Assembly (NCBI RefSeq): GCF_001619585.1
Contig: NZ_LQNT01000013.1
Coordinates: 158,889-222,888 of the forward strand
Direction of reading: 5' to 3'
Length of the DNA stretch: 64,000 nt
Origin: Bhargavaea cecembensis
GTDB lineage: Bacteria > Bacillota > Bacilli > Bacillales_A > Planococcaceae
Shown here: piece after piece, positions 36,115 to 44,228 of the stretch
How positions within the stretch are numbered: the first letter of the stretch is position 1
How the letters are laid out: each line of letters starts with the position of its first letter
Made by a program: the position numbers and the translations under genes
The notes under the pieces: model-generated
What the model was told of the DNA's origin: nothing
Databases searched by the model: none
The model's input: only the letters and a program-made list of their open reading frames with translations

Positions 36115-37332
36115 GTGAAGAGACCTACAGTTCTGGTGCTCGGAGGCGGATACGGCGGACTTTCTACAGTCGTCAACCTTCAGAAGAAAATTGGCACCGA
36201 TGATATGGACATTGTCCTCGTAAACAAAAACGACTATCATTACGAGTCGACCTGGCTCCACGAAGCGGCTGCCGGAACGCTTAAGCCGGAAGATGTTCGC
36301 TACGACATCAAGCGCGTCATCGATGAAAACAAGGTGAAGTTCGTCAAGGCAACGGTCGAATCGATCGATGTAGACAATAAGAAAGTCGGCACGGATGCAG
36401 GCGAACTCACGTATGACTATCTCGTAATCGGGCTCGGTTTTGAAGGCGAAACCTTCGGAATCGAAGGGCTGGACAAGTATGCACTCGGCATCGCAGATGT
36501 GAATGCTGCGCGCCAGATCCGCGAACATATCGAGTATCAGTTTGCGACTTGGTCGATGGAAGAGGATAAAGATGATTCCCGCCTGACAATCGTTGTCGGT
36601 GGTGCAGGGTTCACGGGCATCGAGTTCCTCGGCGAACTTGGAAACCGCGTTCCTGAGCTTTGCGAAGAGTTTGATGTGCCACGGGAAAAAGTCCGCGTCA
36701 TCTGTGTGGAAGCCGCGCCGATGGTCCTTCCTGGCTTCGACCCGCAGCTTGTTGAATATGCGACAGCCTATCTGAAATCCAAAGGAATCGAATTCTCCAT
36801 CGGCACGCCAGTCGTGGAAGCGACTCCTGAAGGTGTCAAGATCAAGACCGGTGAAGAGAAGTTCGAATTCATCAAAGCCGGCACAGTTGTCTGGGCTGCA
36901 GGTGTCCGGGGCAACCGCCTGATCGAAGAAACGTCGATCGAAAGCAAGCGTGCCCGTGTGGCCGTGCGCGAAGACATGCGTGCGCCGGGTTATGACGATG
37001 TATTCATCGTCGGAGACTGCGCGTTCCTCATGAATGAGGATGCCGGCCGTCCATACCCGCCGACAGCACAGATCGCCATGCAGCAGGGTGCTCAGGTTGC
37101 TGAAAACATCATCAGCCTCTCCAAAGGCGGCAAAACGAAGAAATTTGTTCCTGACCTGAAAGGGACAGTCTGCTCGCTCGGCGATGACGATGCGATCGGC
37201 AATGTATTCGACGGCAAGCTGGTCACAGGCAAGAAAGCCAGCTTCCTGAAGAAAATGATCGACAACCGTGCGCTCTATATGATCGGCGGACCGTCGCTCG
37301 TCATTAAGAAAGGCAAATTCGACATTCTGTAA
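36115..37332 (+). CDS. yumB: Type II NADH dehydrogenase YumB
   Basis: 405-residue NDH-2-type flavoprotein that passes electrons from NADH to menaquinone without pumping protons. FAD motif [10 protein letters not shown] is at the N-terminus, the NADH motif is [16 protein letters not shown], and the second FAD site is [24 protein letters not shown] near the end is the usual quinone-region signature. The start is a GTG at 36115 with AAAGGTGG 10 bases upstream. A hairpin sits in its leader. It is a peripheral membrane protein. Confidence 0.93.
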   Translation: MKRPTVLVLGGGYGGLSTVVNLQKKIGTDDMDIVLVNKNDYHYESTWLHEAAAGTLKPEDVRYDIKRVIDENKVKFVKATVESIDVDNKKVGTDAGELTYDYLVIGLGFEGETFGIEGLDKYALGIADVNAARQIREHIEYQFATWSMEEDKDDSRLTIVVGGAGFTGIEFLGELGNRVPELCEEFDVPREKVRVICVEAAPMVLPGFDPQLVEYATAYLKSKGIEFSIGTPVVEATPEGVKIKTGEEKFEFIKAGTVVWAAGVRGNRLIEETSIESKRARVAVREDMRAPGYDDVFIVGDCAFLMNEDAGRPYPPTAQIAMQQGAQVAENIISLSKGGKTKKFVPDLKGTVCSLGDDDAIGNVFDGKLVTGKKASFLKKMIDNRALYMIGGPSLVIKKGKFDIL

Positions 37333-37340
37333 TGGATGTC

Positions 37341-37449
37341 CGGGCGGCGCAGTCCTTTTCCATGGGCGGGCCGCCCGATTTGTTGTGTAAAGGAAACCTC
37401 CCCGATTCGGCTCCGTCATGTTCACGGAACCGTTTCGGGGAGATTTTTT
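37341..37449 (+). terminator. Tandem terminators after yumB
   Basis: A first hairpin pairs CGGGCGGC with GCCGCCCG (37341-37348 with 37370-37377). A second pairs CTCCCCGA with TCGGGGAG (37398-37405 with 37435-37442) with inner TCCGT/ACGGA and is followed by TTTTTT. Confidence 0.8.
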
Positions 37450-37497
37450 AAACTTGACCATTCCGGGACATCGGTCGGGATGACGGGAGGAGAAGGT

Positions 37498-38013
37498 ATG
37501 GGGAAAGAACGGGGGAAAGTATGGCTCGGCGCAGCGGGCATTGTCATGAACGGAAATGGAGAATGGCTGGTCGTGAAAAAGACGTACGGCGGCCTGAAAG
37601 GCAAATGGTCGTTTCCGGCCGGTTTCGTGGAACCCGGAGAACGGGCGGATGAGGCGGCCGTCCGAGAGGTGGCCGAAGAAACCGGTATCCGGACTGAGCT
37701 CACCGGGATGGCTGGGTTCCGGACCGGTGTGCTGAAAGGGGAGATCAGCGATAACATGGCGCTGTTTCTTCTCCGGCCTGTTTCGGATGCACAACCGGTG
37801 ATTCCACAGGAACGGGAAATTGCGGAAGCCAGATGGATGACACCCGGCGAGTTGGCGGCCTCTCCGGATTCATCGCTGCTGATCCATGAGATTGCGGGCG
37901 AAGCCGTCGACGGCGGTCTGCCTGAAGTGCATGGAGCCTGGCCGGGAGACATCTTCGGATACACGAGTTACAAGTTCTTTTTCCGGAAAGGCGGAGCCGG
38001 CCCTGATTTCTGA
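37498..38013 (+). CDS. Nudix hydrolase
   Basis: 171-residue Nudix hydrolase. The Nudix box runs from Gly42 to Ile64, including GFVEPGE and REVAEETGI, with all metal-binding glutamates present. It hydrolyses a nucleoside diphosphate linked to another moiety; the substrate is not apparent. The ATG at 37498 follows GGGAGGAGAAGGT; a longer open frame upstream runs through the yumB terminator and is not used. Confidence 0.88.
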   Translation: MGKERGKVWLGAAGIVMNGNGEWLVVKKTYGGLKGKWSFPAGFVEPGERADEAAVREVAEETGIRTELTGMAGFRTGVLKGEISDNMALFLLRPVSDAQPVIPQEREIAEARWMTPGELAASPDSSLLIHEIAGEAVDGGLPEVHGAWPGDIFGYTSYKFFFRKGGAGPDF

Positions 38014-38095
38014 CAGATTGGTGAACGGGACCCGGCTTATTGAAAGCGGGCCCCCGTTCCGGTAAACTGGTGAAAGGAAATCGGAGGTTAGCGAA

Positions 38096-38425
38096 TTGGA
38101 CGGTTCATTATCCATTGTAGAAGTTCTGTTGTCGTTCCTGCTGTTCATGGTCATGTTCTTCGGGATCGGCTTCCTTCTGAATATGCTGCTCCGCATGACT
38201 TGGCTCATGGCGATCGTCTATCCGGTTATCGTCATCCTGATCGTGGATGAAGTACGGATACTGGATTACATCACCAGCCCGGGCATGGCTTTCAGCAGCC
38301 TTGGAGACAAACTTGTCTCCCTTCACGCCGCAGATATCATCATCCTGATAGGCGGCTTGGTCGGCGCCATCCTCGCAGGCATCGTCATGATCATTCTTCG
38401 GAGAATGGGCTACAGGATGTTCTGA
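38096..38425 (+). CDS. yuiB: YuiB-like membrane protein
   Basis: 109-residue protein with three membrane segments, similar to YuiB of unknown function. It begins at a TTG (38096) behind GGAGGTTAGCGAA. The first two segments are contiguous, followed by a loop with LDYITSPGMAF and a last helix ending RRMGYRMF. It ends at a bidirectional terminator shared with yuiD. Confidence 0.75.
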   Translation: MDGSLSIVEVLLSFLLFMVMFFGIGFLLNMLLRMTWLMAIVYPVIVILIVDEVRILDYITSPGMAFSSLGDKLVSLHAADIIILIGGLVGAILAGIVMIILRRMGYRMF

Positions 38426-38431
38426 TAAGAC

Positions 38432-38466
38432 AAAAAAAGCGTTCCGCTCTCGCGGGACGCTTTTTT
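38432..38466. terminator. Bidirectional terminator between yuiB and yuiD
   Basis: AAAAAAGCGT-CCG pairs with CGG-ACGCTTTTTT, with A and T runs on both sides of the stem. Confidence 0.88.
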
Positions 38467-38480
38467 GTTATTTGGAACGG

Positions 38481-38957
38481 TCAGAGTATGAATGCATACA
38501 GAATGGCGGCCAGAAGAATACCGGTAAGAGCGCCGGCATACACCTCACTCGGCTTGTGACCGAGGAGGGTTTTCAGCTCCTCGATCTTCTGCTGCTCATC
38601 TTTCTGCGGCCATTCCCTGGTCGTTTGGATGAAATTCCGGAAATCGGTACGCATCTGGTTGATGACGACCGCCTGCTGGCCCGCCTGGAATCGCACACCG
38701 GATGCGTCGAACATCACGATGATCGCAAAGACGGCAGAGACCGCAAAGATGGTGGAATCCAGGCCGTGCTCGAATCCTATGGCAGTCGTCAGCGAGGACA
38801 CCGCTGCGGAATGGGAGCTCGGCATGCCGCCCGTTGAAGTGAATAGCCTCCAATCCACTTTCCGGGTGGCCAGATAATGGATCGGGATCTTGACGAACTG
38901 TGCAAAGAAAATACTGAACACCGCCACCCATAGAGGAGCGTTTTGAAATAGGGACAT
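38481..38957 (-). CDS. yuiD: Divergent PAP2 family membrane protein YuiD (DUF212)
   Basis: 158-residue membrane protein of the DUF212 (divergent PAP2) family. The acid-phosphatase-like motif SSTGGMPSSHSAA is present in the form TSTGGMPSSHSAAV, followed by MFDASGVRFQAGQQA. About four hydrophobic segments are seen. It may dephosphorylate a lipid or isoprenoid pyrophosphate; this is inference from the fold. AAAGGTTG precedes the start. Confidence 0.87.
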   Translation of the reverse strand: MSLFQNAPLWVAVFSIFFAQFVKIPIHYLATRKVDWRLFTSTGGMPSSHSAAVSSLTTAIGFEHGLDSTIFAVSAVFAIIVMFDASGVRFQAGQQAVVINQMRTDFRNFIQTTREWPQKDEQQKIEELKTLLGHKPSEVYAGALTGILLAAILYAFIL

Positions 38958-39075
38958 GGAGGCACAACCTTTCAGGCAGAAGATAATAAAAATTATAACA
39001 TACCACTAGGAGCCGGCTGACCCACAGTCCGACATTCCGGTATAATGAGGACGAAAGCTGGATGGAGGGATCAAG

Positions 39076-40587
39076 ATGGAAGTCAACGTACAGAAAAACA
39101 GCCTGAAGGACATGACGGCGGATGTGCTGATCGTGGGCGTACCGAAACATCCTGAGCATGTGGAAGGGTGGGATCATCTGGATGCTTTGTTCGGAGGGGC
39201 TCTTACCGGGTGGGTCCGTTCCGGGGATGTCGCATCCGGGCGCTGTGAGTTCTCACGCGTACCGGCCATGCCGGATGCCGGATTCAGACGTGTCCTCTTC
39301 ACCGGACTCGGAAATGACAAGACGCTAGGTGCAGATGATCTCAGAAAAGTGTTTGCAGGGGCCGGCAAAGAACTCCGCAAGATGAAAGCGGAAACTGCAG
39401 CCATCTGGGCTGCATCGTTCACTTCCGGGGATTTTGAAGATGCGGACATCGCTTTTGCGGCCGCGGAGGGCCTGGGGCTCGGCACTTATTCATTCGAAGA
39501 TTATAAAACCGGGTCCAACGAGAAGCAGGTCGAGCTTCGAGAGGTCACGCTTCTGGCGGATGCGGGTGAAGATGTGATCAAGCCCGCGTTTGGTGTGGGG
39601 CGGGTCTATGCGGATGCCGTCAACGAGGCAAGGGATCTCGTGAATACGCCGGGCAATATTCTTACGGCGACCGCAATGGCCGATTATGCAGCACGTCTGG
39701 CTGAGCTGTACGGCTTCGGAATCGAGGTCCTCGGCCGCGCCGAGATGGAAGAACTCGGCATGGGTGCTCTCCTGGCAGTCAACCAGGGTTCGGTGGAAGA
39801 GCCTCGCCTGATCGCCCTGAAATATGAAGGAACCGAAAAGTGGGAGGACGTGGTCGGTCTCGTCGGCAAGGGAATCACCTTCGATACGGGCGGCTACTCT
39901 ATTAAGACGAAGACCGGCATCGTCGGCATGAAAGGCGATATGGGCGGTGCAGCCGCAGTTCTCGGTGCCATGCGGATCATCGGGGAGCTCCGTCCCAAGA
40001 AGAATGTAATCGCGGTGATCGCATCGACGGACAATATGATTTCAGGAAGCGCCTTCAAGCCGGACGATGTCATCACCTCGCTGAGCGGCAAGACGATCGA
40101 AGTGCTGAACACGGATGCCGAAGGACGGCTTGTCCTGGCCGATGCCGTCACGTATGCCAAGCAGTCGGGGGCAGATTACCTTGTGGACGTCGCGACGCTC
40201 ACAGGAGGCGTCATCACCGCTCTTGGCTATGATAAGACAGGTGCACTCACCAACGATGAAGGATTCTTTGAAACCTTTTTGGAAGCCGCCTCTGAAACCG
40301 GAGAATTTGTCTGGCGGCTCCCGCTTATCGAAAGCGACAAGAGGCGGATCCGCAAGAGCGATGTGGCGGATCTCAACAACTCACCGGGAAGCGATGGCCA
40401 TATGATTTTCGGCGGCGGATTTGTCGGCGAGTTTGCAGAAGACACCCCGTGGATTCACCTGGATATCGCGGGAACGTCCGGTGCTTCGTCCGCACACGAT
40501 CTTGGACCAAAAGGCGGCACAGGCGTCATGGTGCGTACGCTTGCCACGCTTGTCGACCTGATGGCGGAAGAAGCAGCAGTCGAATAA
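39076..40587 (+). CDS. pepA: Leucyl aminopeptidase (M17), PepA
   Basis: 503-residue cytosolic M17 aminopeptidase that releases N-terminal residues from peptides. The metal site is seen in GKGITFDTGGYSIK (Lys and Asp) and the signature NTDAEGRLVLADA (Asp, Glu and the catalytic Arg). The N-terminal 170 residues form the M17 N-domain. TATAAT at 39041-39046 points to a promoter with a weak -35. GGAGGGATCAAG precedes the ATG. It is divergent from yuiD. Confidence 0.95.
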   Translation: MEVNVQKNSLKDMTADVLIVGVPKHPEHVEGWDHLDALFGGALTGWVRSGDVASGRCEFSRVPAMPDAGFRRVLFTGLGNDKTLGADDLRKVFAGAGKELRKMKAETAAIWAASFTSGDFEDADIAFAAAEGLGLGTYSFEDYKTGSNEKQVELREVTLLADAGEDVIKPAFGVGRVYADAVNEARDLVNTPGNILTATAMADYAARLAELYGFGIEVLGRAEMEELGMGALLAVNQGSVEEPRLIALKYEGTEKWEDVVGLVGKGITFDTGGYSIKTKTGIVGMKGDMGGAAAVLGAMRIIGELRPKKNVIAVIASTDNMISGSAFKPDDVITSLSGKTIEVLNTDAEGRLVLADAVTYAKQSGADYLVDVATLTGGVITALGYDKTGALTNDEGFFETFLEAASETGEFVWRLPLIESDKRRIRKSDVADLNNSPGSDGHMIFGGGFVGEFAEDTPWIHLDIAGTSGASSAHDLGPKGGTGVMVRTLATLVDLMAEEAAVE

Positions 40588-40642
40588 CGCCCAGTCCCGG
40601 CCGGGCTTCCGGCATAGGATAGCGGAGAAAGGGAGGAGGCAA

Positions 40643-40834
40643 ATGCCTCGTTACCGACGCTATCCTTTCCGGAGAGGGGGAAACGATTTGTTCTTCGGTC
40701 CGTTCCTTGGCGGGTTTGCCGGCAGTCTGCTGGGTGGTGCACTCTTCTATGGCGGAGGCCGCTATCCGTACTATCCGTATCCATATCCGTATTATTATCC
40801 GTACGGATATCCGTACCGGCCATATTATTGGTAA
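40643..40834 (+). CDS. Small Tyr/Pro/Gly-rich protein
   Basis: 63-residue protein with three parts: a basic start (MPRYRRYPFRRGG), a short Gly/Phe-rich hydrophobic helix (GGFAGSLLGGALFYGGG), and a tail made almost only of Tyr and Pro from about residue 41. Such Tyr/Pro tails are seen in spore-coat or surface proteins, but no family is recognised here. GGGAGGAGGCAA gives a strong ribosome site. It follows pepA by 55 bases and ends at a terminator. Confidence 0.7.
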   Translation: MPRYRRYPFRRGGNDLFFGPFLGGFAGSLLGGALFYGGGRYPYYPYPYPYYYPYGYPYRPYYW

Positions 40835-40841
40835 CAGACAG

Positions 40842-40884
40842 AAAAGCTTCTGCGGAATCACATCCGCAGAAGCTTTTTAATTTT
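40842..40884. terminator. Bidirectional terminator
   Basis: AAAGCTTCTGCGGA and TCCGCAGAAGCTTT form a perfect 14-bp stem with A and T flanks. It ends both the Tyr-rich gene and the leftward mrp operon. Confidence 0.9.
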
Positions 40885-41240
40885 TATTTGCCTTCATGGC
40901 GACGGATATCCTCGCCAAGCTCGTCCTTCACGGTCAGTTCGCTCGGCTTTACGCCGGAGAAATAGGCAGCCCGTCCCATCATATGGGCACCGACCGGAGC
41001 CGTGATGAACAGGAAGAGAATACCCAGCAGAATGCGGGGGCTAAAGTGACCTTCAATCAGCCAGAAGTGAAGAAAGACGGAGAGTAGGATACCCAGCACC
41101 CCGACTGTAGAACTCTTGGAGGCAGCATGTGCCCTGGTATAGGGGTCGGGAAAACGGTTGAGGCCGATTGCCGTCACCAGAGTAAAGACGACCCCTACAA
41201 TCAAGGGCACAGCGACCAGGATGTTAATCAGAATCTCCAC
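40884..41240 (-). CDS. mnhG: Na+/H+ antiporter subunit G (MrpG/MnhG)
   Basis: 118-residue last subunit of the Mrp complex, with three membrane segments. Family features are AIGLNRFPDPYTRAHAASKSSTVG and APVGAHMMGRAAYFSG. It starts inside mnhF. It is needed for assembly and function of the whole complex. Confidence 0.95.
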   Translation of the reverse strand: MEILINILVAVPLIVGVVFTLVTAIGLNRFPDPYTRAHAASKSSTVGVLGILLSVFLHFWLIEGHFSPRILLGILFLFITAPVGAHMMGRAAYFSGVKPSELTVKDELGEDIRRHEGK

Positions 41241-41505
41241 GGTCGAAAACCTCTCCTTTCTCGATGAACTTGGAGAAGGCGACAGTGCCGAGGAAGGACA
41301 GGATGGCGAGAAGCAGGATTACTTCGAGAAAGAAACGCGTCCCGACCAGGATCGACAGCAGGCCGACTACAGAGATGAGTGTGACCCCCATTGCATCGAG
41401 TGCGATGACCCGGTCTGGAGCTGTTGGGCCTTTGATGAGCCGATATAGGATAATCGCCATAGAGACGACGATCAGCACAAGGGATGCCCAGAATAGAATC
41501 ATCAA
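41224..41505 (-). CDS. mnhF: Na+/H+ antiporter subunit F (MrpF/MnhF)
   Basis: 93-residue membrane subunit with three segments and the conserved KGPTAPDRVIALDAMG loop, whose aspartate is typical of MrpF. It overlaps mnhE by 4 bases and mnhG by 17, consistent with translational coupling throughout the operon. Confidence 0.95.
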   Translation of the reverse strand: MMILFWASLVLIVVSMAIILYRLIKGPTAPDRVIALDAMGVTLISVVGLLSILVGTRFFLEVILLLAILSFLGTVAFSKFIEKGEVFDRGDSD

Positions 41506-41981
41506 GGTCTGCTCACCTCCATAATGGCTTTTTCAAACGAATCCCGGATGGATGTGACAGCTTCCTCGACATCATCGATATGGATGGCGTGTACATAAAG
41601 CATCTTCTTATCCTCGGACACATTCATGACCACCGTGCCGGGGGTCAGGGTGATCAGTGCAGAGAGCAGTGTGATTTCCCAATCATTGGTCAGCTTGGTC
41701 TGATATCTGAAAATGGCAGGCTGGATATCCAGCTTCGGCTTGATGACAAGCATGAACACCTGGATGTTTGCGAGCCAGAGTTCTTTAAGGAAGAGCAGGG
41801 TCAGTTTGATAATCGCCCAGATCCTCCGAGTATACAGAGGTCCTTTAAAGAATCTCCGCATCATTGTCAGCAGAAGAAGACCCAGCAGCCAGCCGATGAT
41901 GAAGGTGGACGCATCAAACGAGTTAAGGATGAACATCCACGTAAACGCAAGAATGAAATTCAATAGAATTTGAAAGGCCAT
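41502..41981 (-). CDS. mnhE: Na+/H+ antiporter subunit E (MrpE/MnhE)
   Basis: 159-residue subunit with N-terminal membrane segments and a cytoplasmic C-terminal domain. Recognisable parts are LLSALITLTPGTVVMNVSEDKKMLYVHAI. It begins 7 bases after mnhD. In other bacteria MrpE influences antiport efficiency. Confidence 0.95.
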   Translation of the reverse strand: MAFQILLNFILAFTWMFILNSFDASTFIIGWLLGLLLLTMMRRFFKGPLYTRRIWAIIKLTLLFLKELWLANIQVFMLVIKPKLDIQPAIFRYQTKLTNDWEITLLSALITLTPGTVVMNVSEDKKMLYVHAIHIDDVEEAVTSIRDSFEKAIMEVSRP

Positions 41982-41988
41982 GATCCAT

Positions 41989-43479
41989 CTACTCCTTTAA
42001 CACCGCATCGATATAGATCGATGGCTGGTGGAGGATTTCCGCGGCATCGAACATGACCGGACGCAGCCATTCCGTTCCGACACCATAGAAGACGGTCAGA
42101 GCTGTAATCAGGGCGGCAGGCACGAAGAGGCCGCGGTAAATCTGTTTGCTCGTTCCTTTGACCGGCTTCGGCTCGCCCCAGAAGGCGTGGATGAAGATCC
42201 GGATGACAGACAGCAGGACAATCAGGCTCGAAGCAAGGATAATGATGCCACCCCAGAGATTGCCTGCTTCAAATGCGCCCTGGGTGATCAGCAGTTTTCC
42301 AAAGAATCCGCTCAGCGGCGGAATCCCTGCAAGACCGAAAGCGGCAACCAGCCAGGTCCAGGCCAGTGCGGGATAAGTTTTCAGCAGACCACCCATTTCA
42401 CGGAGATTTGAAGTTCCGGTGATGGCAATGATCACCCCGATGAGCATGAATAGGCCGGCTTTGATGAACATGTCGTGGATCAGGTAGAAGACAGCGCCTT
42501 CCAGTCCCGCCATGTTCATTTGTGAGACACCGAACAGGATGACTCCGACGGCGATGATGATGTTATAGATGACAATCTGTTTCAGGTCAAAGTAGGCAAG
42601 AGCTCCAATACAGCCGGCCACAACTGTGAGGATGGACAGGATCATGAGCATCTCATGGGTGAACCCGGGGTCATGAGGGAACAGGAGAGTCACAGTGCGC
42701 ATGATGGCGTAGACGCCGACTTTGGTCAGGAGTGCCCCAAAAAGGGCAAGAACCGGTACCGGCGGGGCGGCATAGGAGCTTGGCAGCCAGAAGTACAGCG
42801 GGAAAATTGCGCCCTTCAGCCCGAAGACCAGTATGAGCATGACCGCGATGACCGTCAGGATGCCGGATTGCCCGATTTCGGACACTTTCGCAGCAATGTC
42901 GGCCATGTTGAGCGTTCCGGTAACGGAGTACAGCATGGCAACGGTTGTTACGAAGAAAGCGGATGACACGATGTTGACGAGTATGTATTTGATCGATTCC
43001 CGGAGCTGGCGCTTCTCGCCGCCGAGAACGATCAGGACATAAGACGCCATGAGCAGGACTTCAAAAAATACGAATAAGTTGAAGATATCGCCCGTCGTGA
43101 AAGCCCCGTTCACACCTGTGAGCATGAACATCATCGCCGGGTAGTAGAAGTGCTTTTCCCGTCCTGCGCCGATGGACCTGAAACTATAGAATACGATCGC
43201 AAGAGTGATCAGATTAGAAGTCAGGACAAGACCGGCGGATAGGGGATCCGACACCATCGTGATACCGAACGGGGCAGGCCAGCTGCCGAGCGTCACGGCT
43301 TGGACACCATCCCGCATGACCGTGTAAAGGAGGATAGCCGATGAGATTACTGACGCAATCATCCCGATAACTGTCACTGTCCGCTGGGCAGACACCCGTT
43401 TAGGGAAGAACATAAGGATCATTGCCGTCAGGAACGGGATCAGGACCGGAAATAACAGGAGGTTAATCATGTTCGTCAT
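41989..43479 (-). CDS. mnhD: Na+/H+ antiporter subunit D (MrpD/MnhD)
   Basis: 496-residue polytopic protein homologous to the complex I proton-channel subunits (NuoM/NuoN). The broken-helix lysine region is in LVFGLKGAIFPLYFWLPSSY and the conserved glutamate is in the FEVLLMASYVLI helix. With MrpA it forms the ion path of the antiporter. It overlaps mnhC by 17 bases. Confidence 0.95.
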   Translation of the reverse strand: MTNMINLLLFPVLIPFLTAMILMFFPKRVSAQRTVTVIGMIASVISSAILLYTVMRDGVQAVTLGSWPAPFGITMVSDPLSAGLVLTSNLITLAIVFYSFRSIGAGREKHFYYPAMMFMLTGVNGAFTTGDIFNLFVFFEVLLMASYVLIVLGGEKRQLRESIKYILVNIVSSAFFVTTVAMLYSVTGTLNMADIAAKVSEIGQSGILTVIAVMLILVFGLKGAIFPLYFWLPSSYAAPPVPVLALFGALLTKVGVYAIMRTVTLLFPHDPGFTHEMLMILSILTVVAGCIGALAYFDLKQIVIYNIIIAVGVILFGVSQMNMAGLEGAVFYLIHDMFIKAGLFMLIGVIIAITGTSNLREMGGLLKTYPALAWTWLVAAFGLAGIPPLSGFFGKLLITQGAFEAGNLWGGIIILASSLIVLLSVIRIFIHAFWGEPKPVKGTSKQIYRGLFVPAALITALTVFYGVGTEWLRPVMFDAAEILHQPSIYIDAVLKE

Positions 43480-43804
43480 TTCCTTTCAGTAGAGTCATAT
43501 TGTCCGTCTCGAGTTCCTGATAGGCACGGTAGGCCATGACCAGAAACACTGCCGTTACCCCGAAGCTGATGACGATTGCCGTCAGGATCAGTGCCTGCGG
43601 CAGCGGGTCGACGAAATCCGTCACGCTGTCTTCCAGCACGGGAGGAGCAGACCCTGAGAAACCGCCCATCGTCAGAATGAGAAGGTGGGCACCGTGGCTC
43701 AGCAGCCCTGTCCCGATGACGACCCTGATGAGGCTTCGGGAGAGAATCAGGTAGACGGCTGCCATAAAGAGAAAACCGATGATGACCGACATGAGAATTT
43801 CCAT
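43463..43804 (-). CDS. mnhC: Na+/H+ antiporter subunit C (MrpC/MnhC)
   Basis: 113-residue subunit homologous to NuoK, with three membrane segments and the motif LSHGAHLLILTMGG. LPQALILTAIVISFG is the conserved last helix. The ATG at 43804 has GGAAGTGA upstream and gives the normal length; an upstream in-frame ATG at 43822 would overlap mnhB further. Confidence 0.94.
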   Translation of the reverse strand: MEILMSVIIGFLFMAAVYLILSRSLIRVVIGTGLLSHGAHLLILTMGGFSGSAPPVLEDSVTDFVDPLPQALILTAIVISFGVTAVFLVMAYRAYQELETDNMTLLKGNDEHD

Positions 43805-43805
43805 T

Positions 43806-44228
43806 TTAGTCATCACTTCCAATCGAAAGAATGATGTTCATCGTCGCGCCGACGACGACCAGATAGACACCAAGATCAAACAGCATCGCCGAATGAAGGG
43901 AAGTCTCCCCGAATAGCGGCAGAGTAAAGTAATCATAGGCATGCGTGAAGAAAGGGACGTTGAACAGAATTGATGCTGAAGCCGTCCCGAGTGCCAGAAC
44001 CAGACCGGTTGCAATAAGCACCGTATAGTTGATCGGCAATGCCTTCTTAACAGTCCGGATATCGAAGGCCAGCAGCAGGAGGACGATGGCCGAGGCCGTC
44101 AGCAGCCCGCCGACAAAGCCTCCGCCGGGCGTATAGTGTCCGGCAAAGAAAATGTGGATGGCGAAGAGGAAAATGATGTAAAAGACGACCTTGGTGGTTG
44201 TCTGGATGATGACATCACTGCTTCTCAT
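43806..44228 (-). CDS. mnhB: Na+/H+ antiporter subunit B (MrpB/MnhB)
   Basis: 140-residue subunit with four membrane segments. The family block GHYTPGGGFVGGLL follows the first segment, and LHSAMLFDLGVYLVVVG is near the end. It overlaps mnhA by 14 bases. Confidence 0.95.
   Translation of the reverse strand: MRSSDVIIQTTTKVVFYIIFLFAIHIFFAGHYTPGGGFVGGLLTASAIVLLLLAFDIRTVKKALPINYTVLIATGLVLALGTASASILFNVPFFTHAYDYFTLPLFGETSLHSAMLFDLGVYLVVVGATMNIILSIGSDD

Noticed and set aside
36010..37794. Long minus-strand open frame of 594 codons opposite yumB and the Nudix gene
   Set aside because: It is the shadow of high-GC coding DNA; yumB on the plus strand has full NDH-2 motifs and the minus frame has none.
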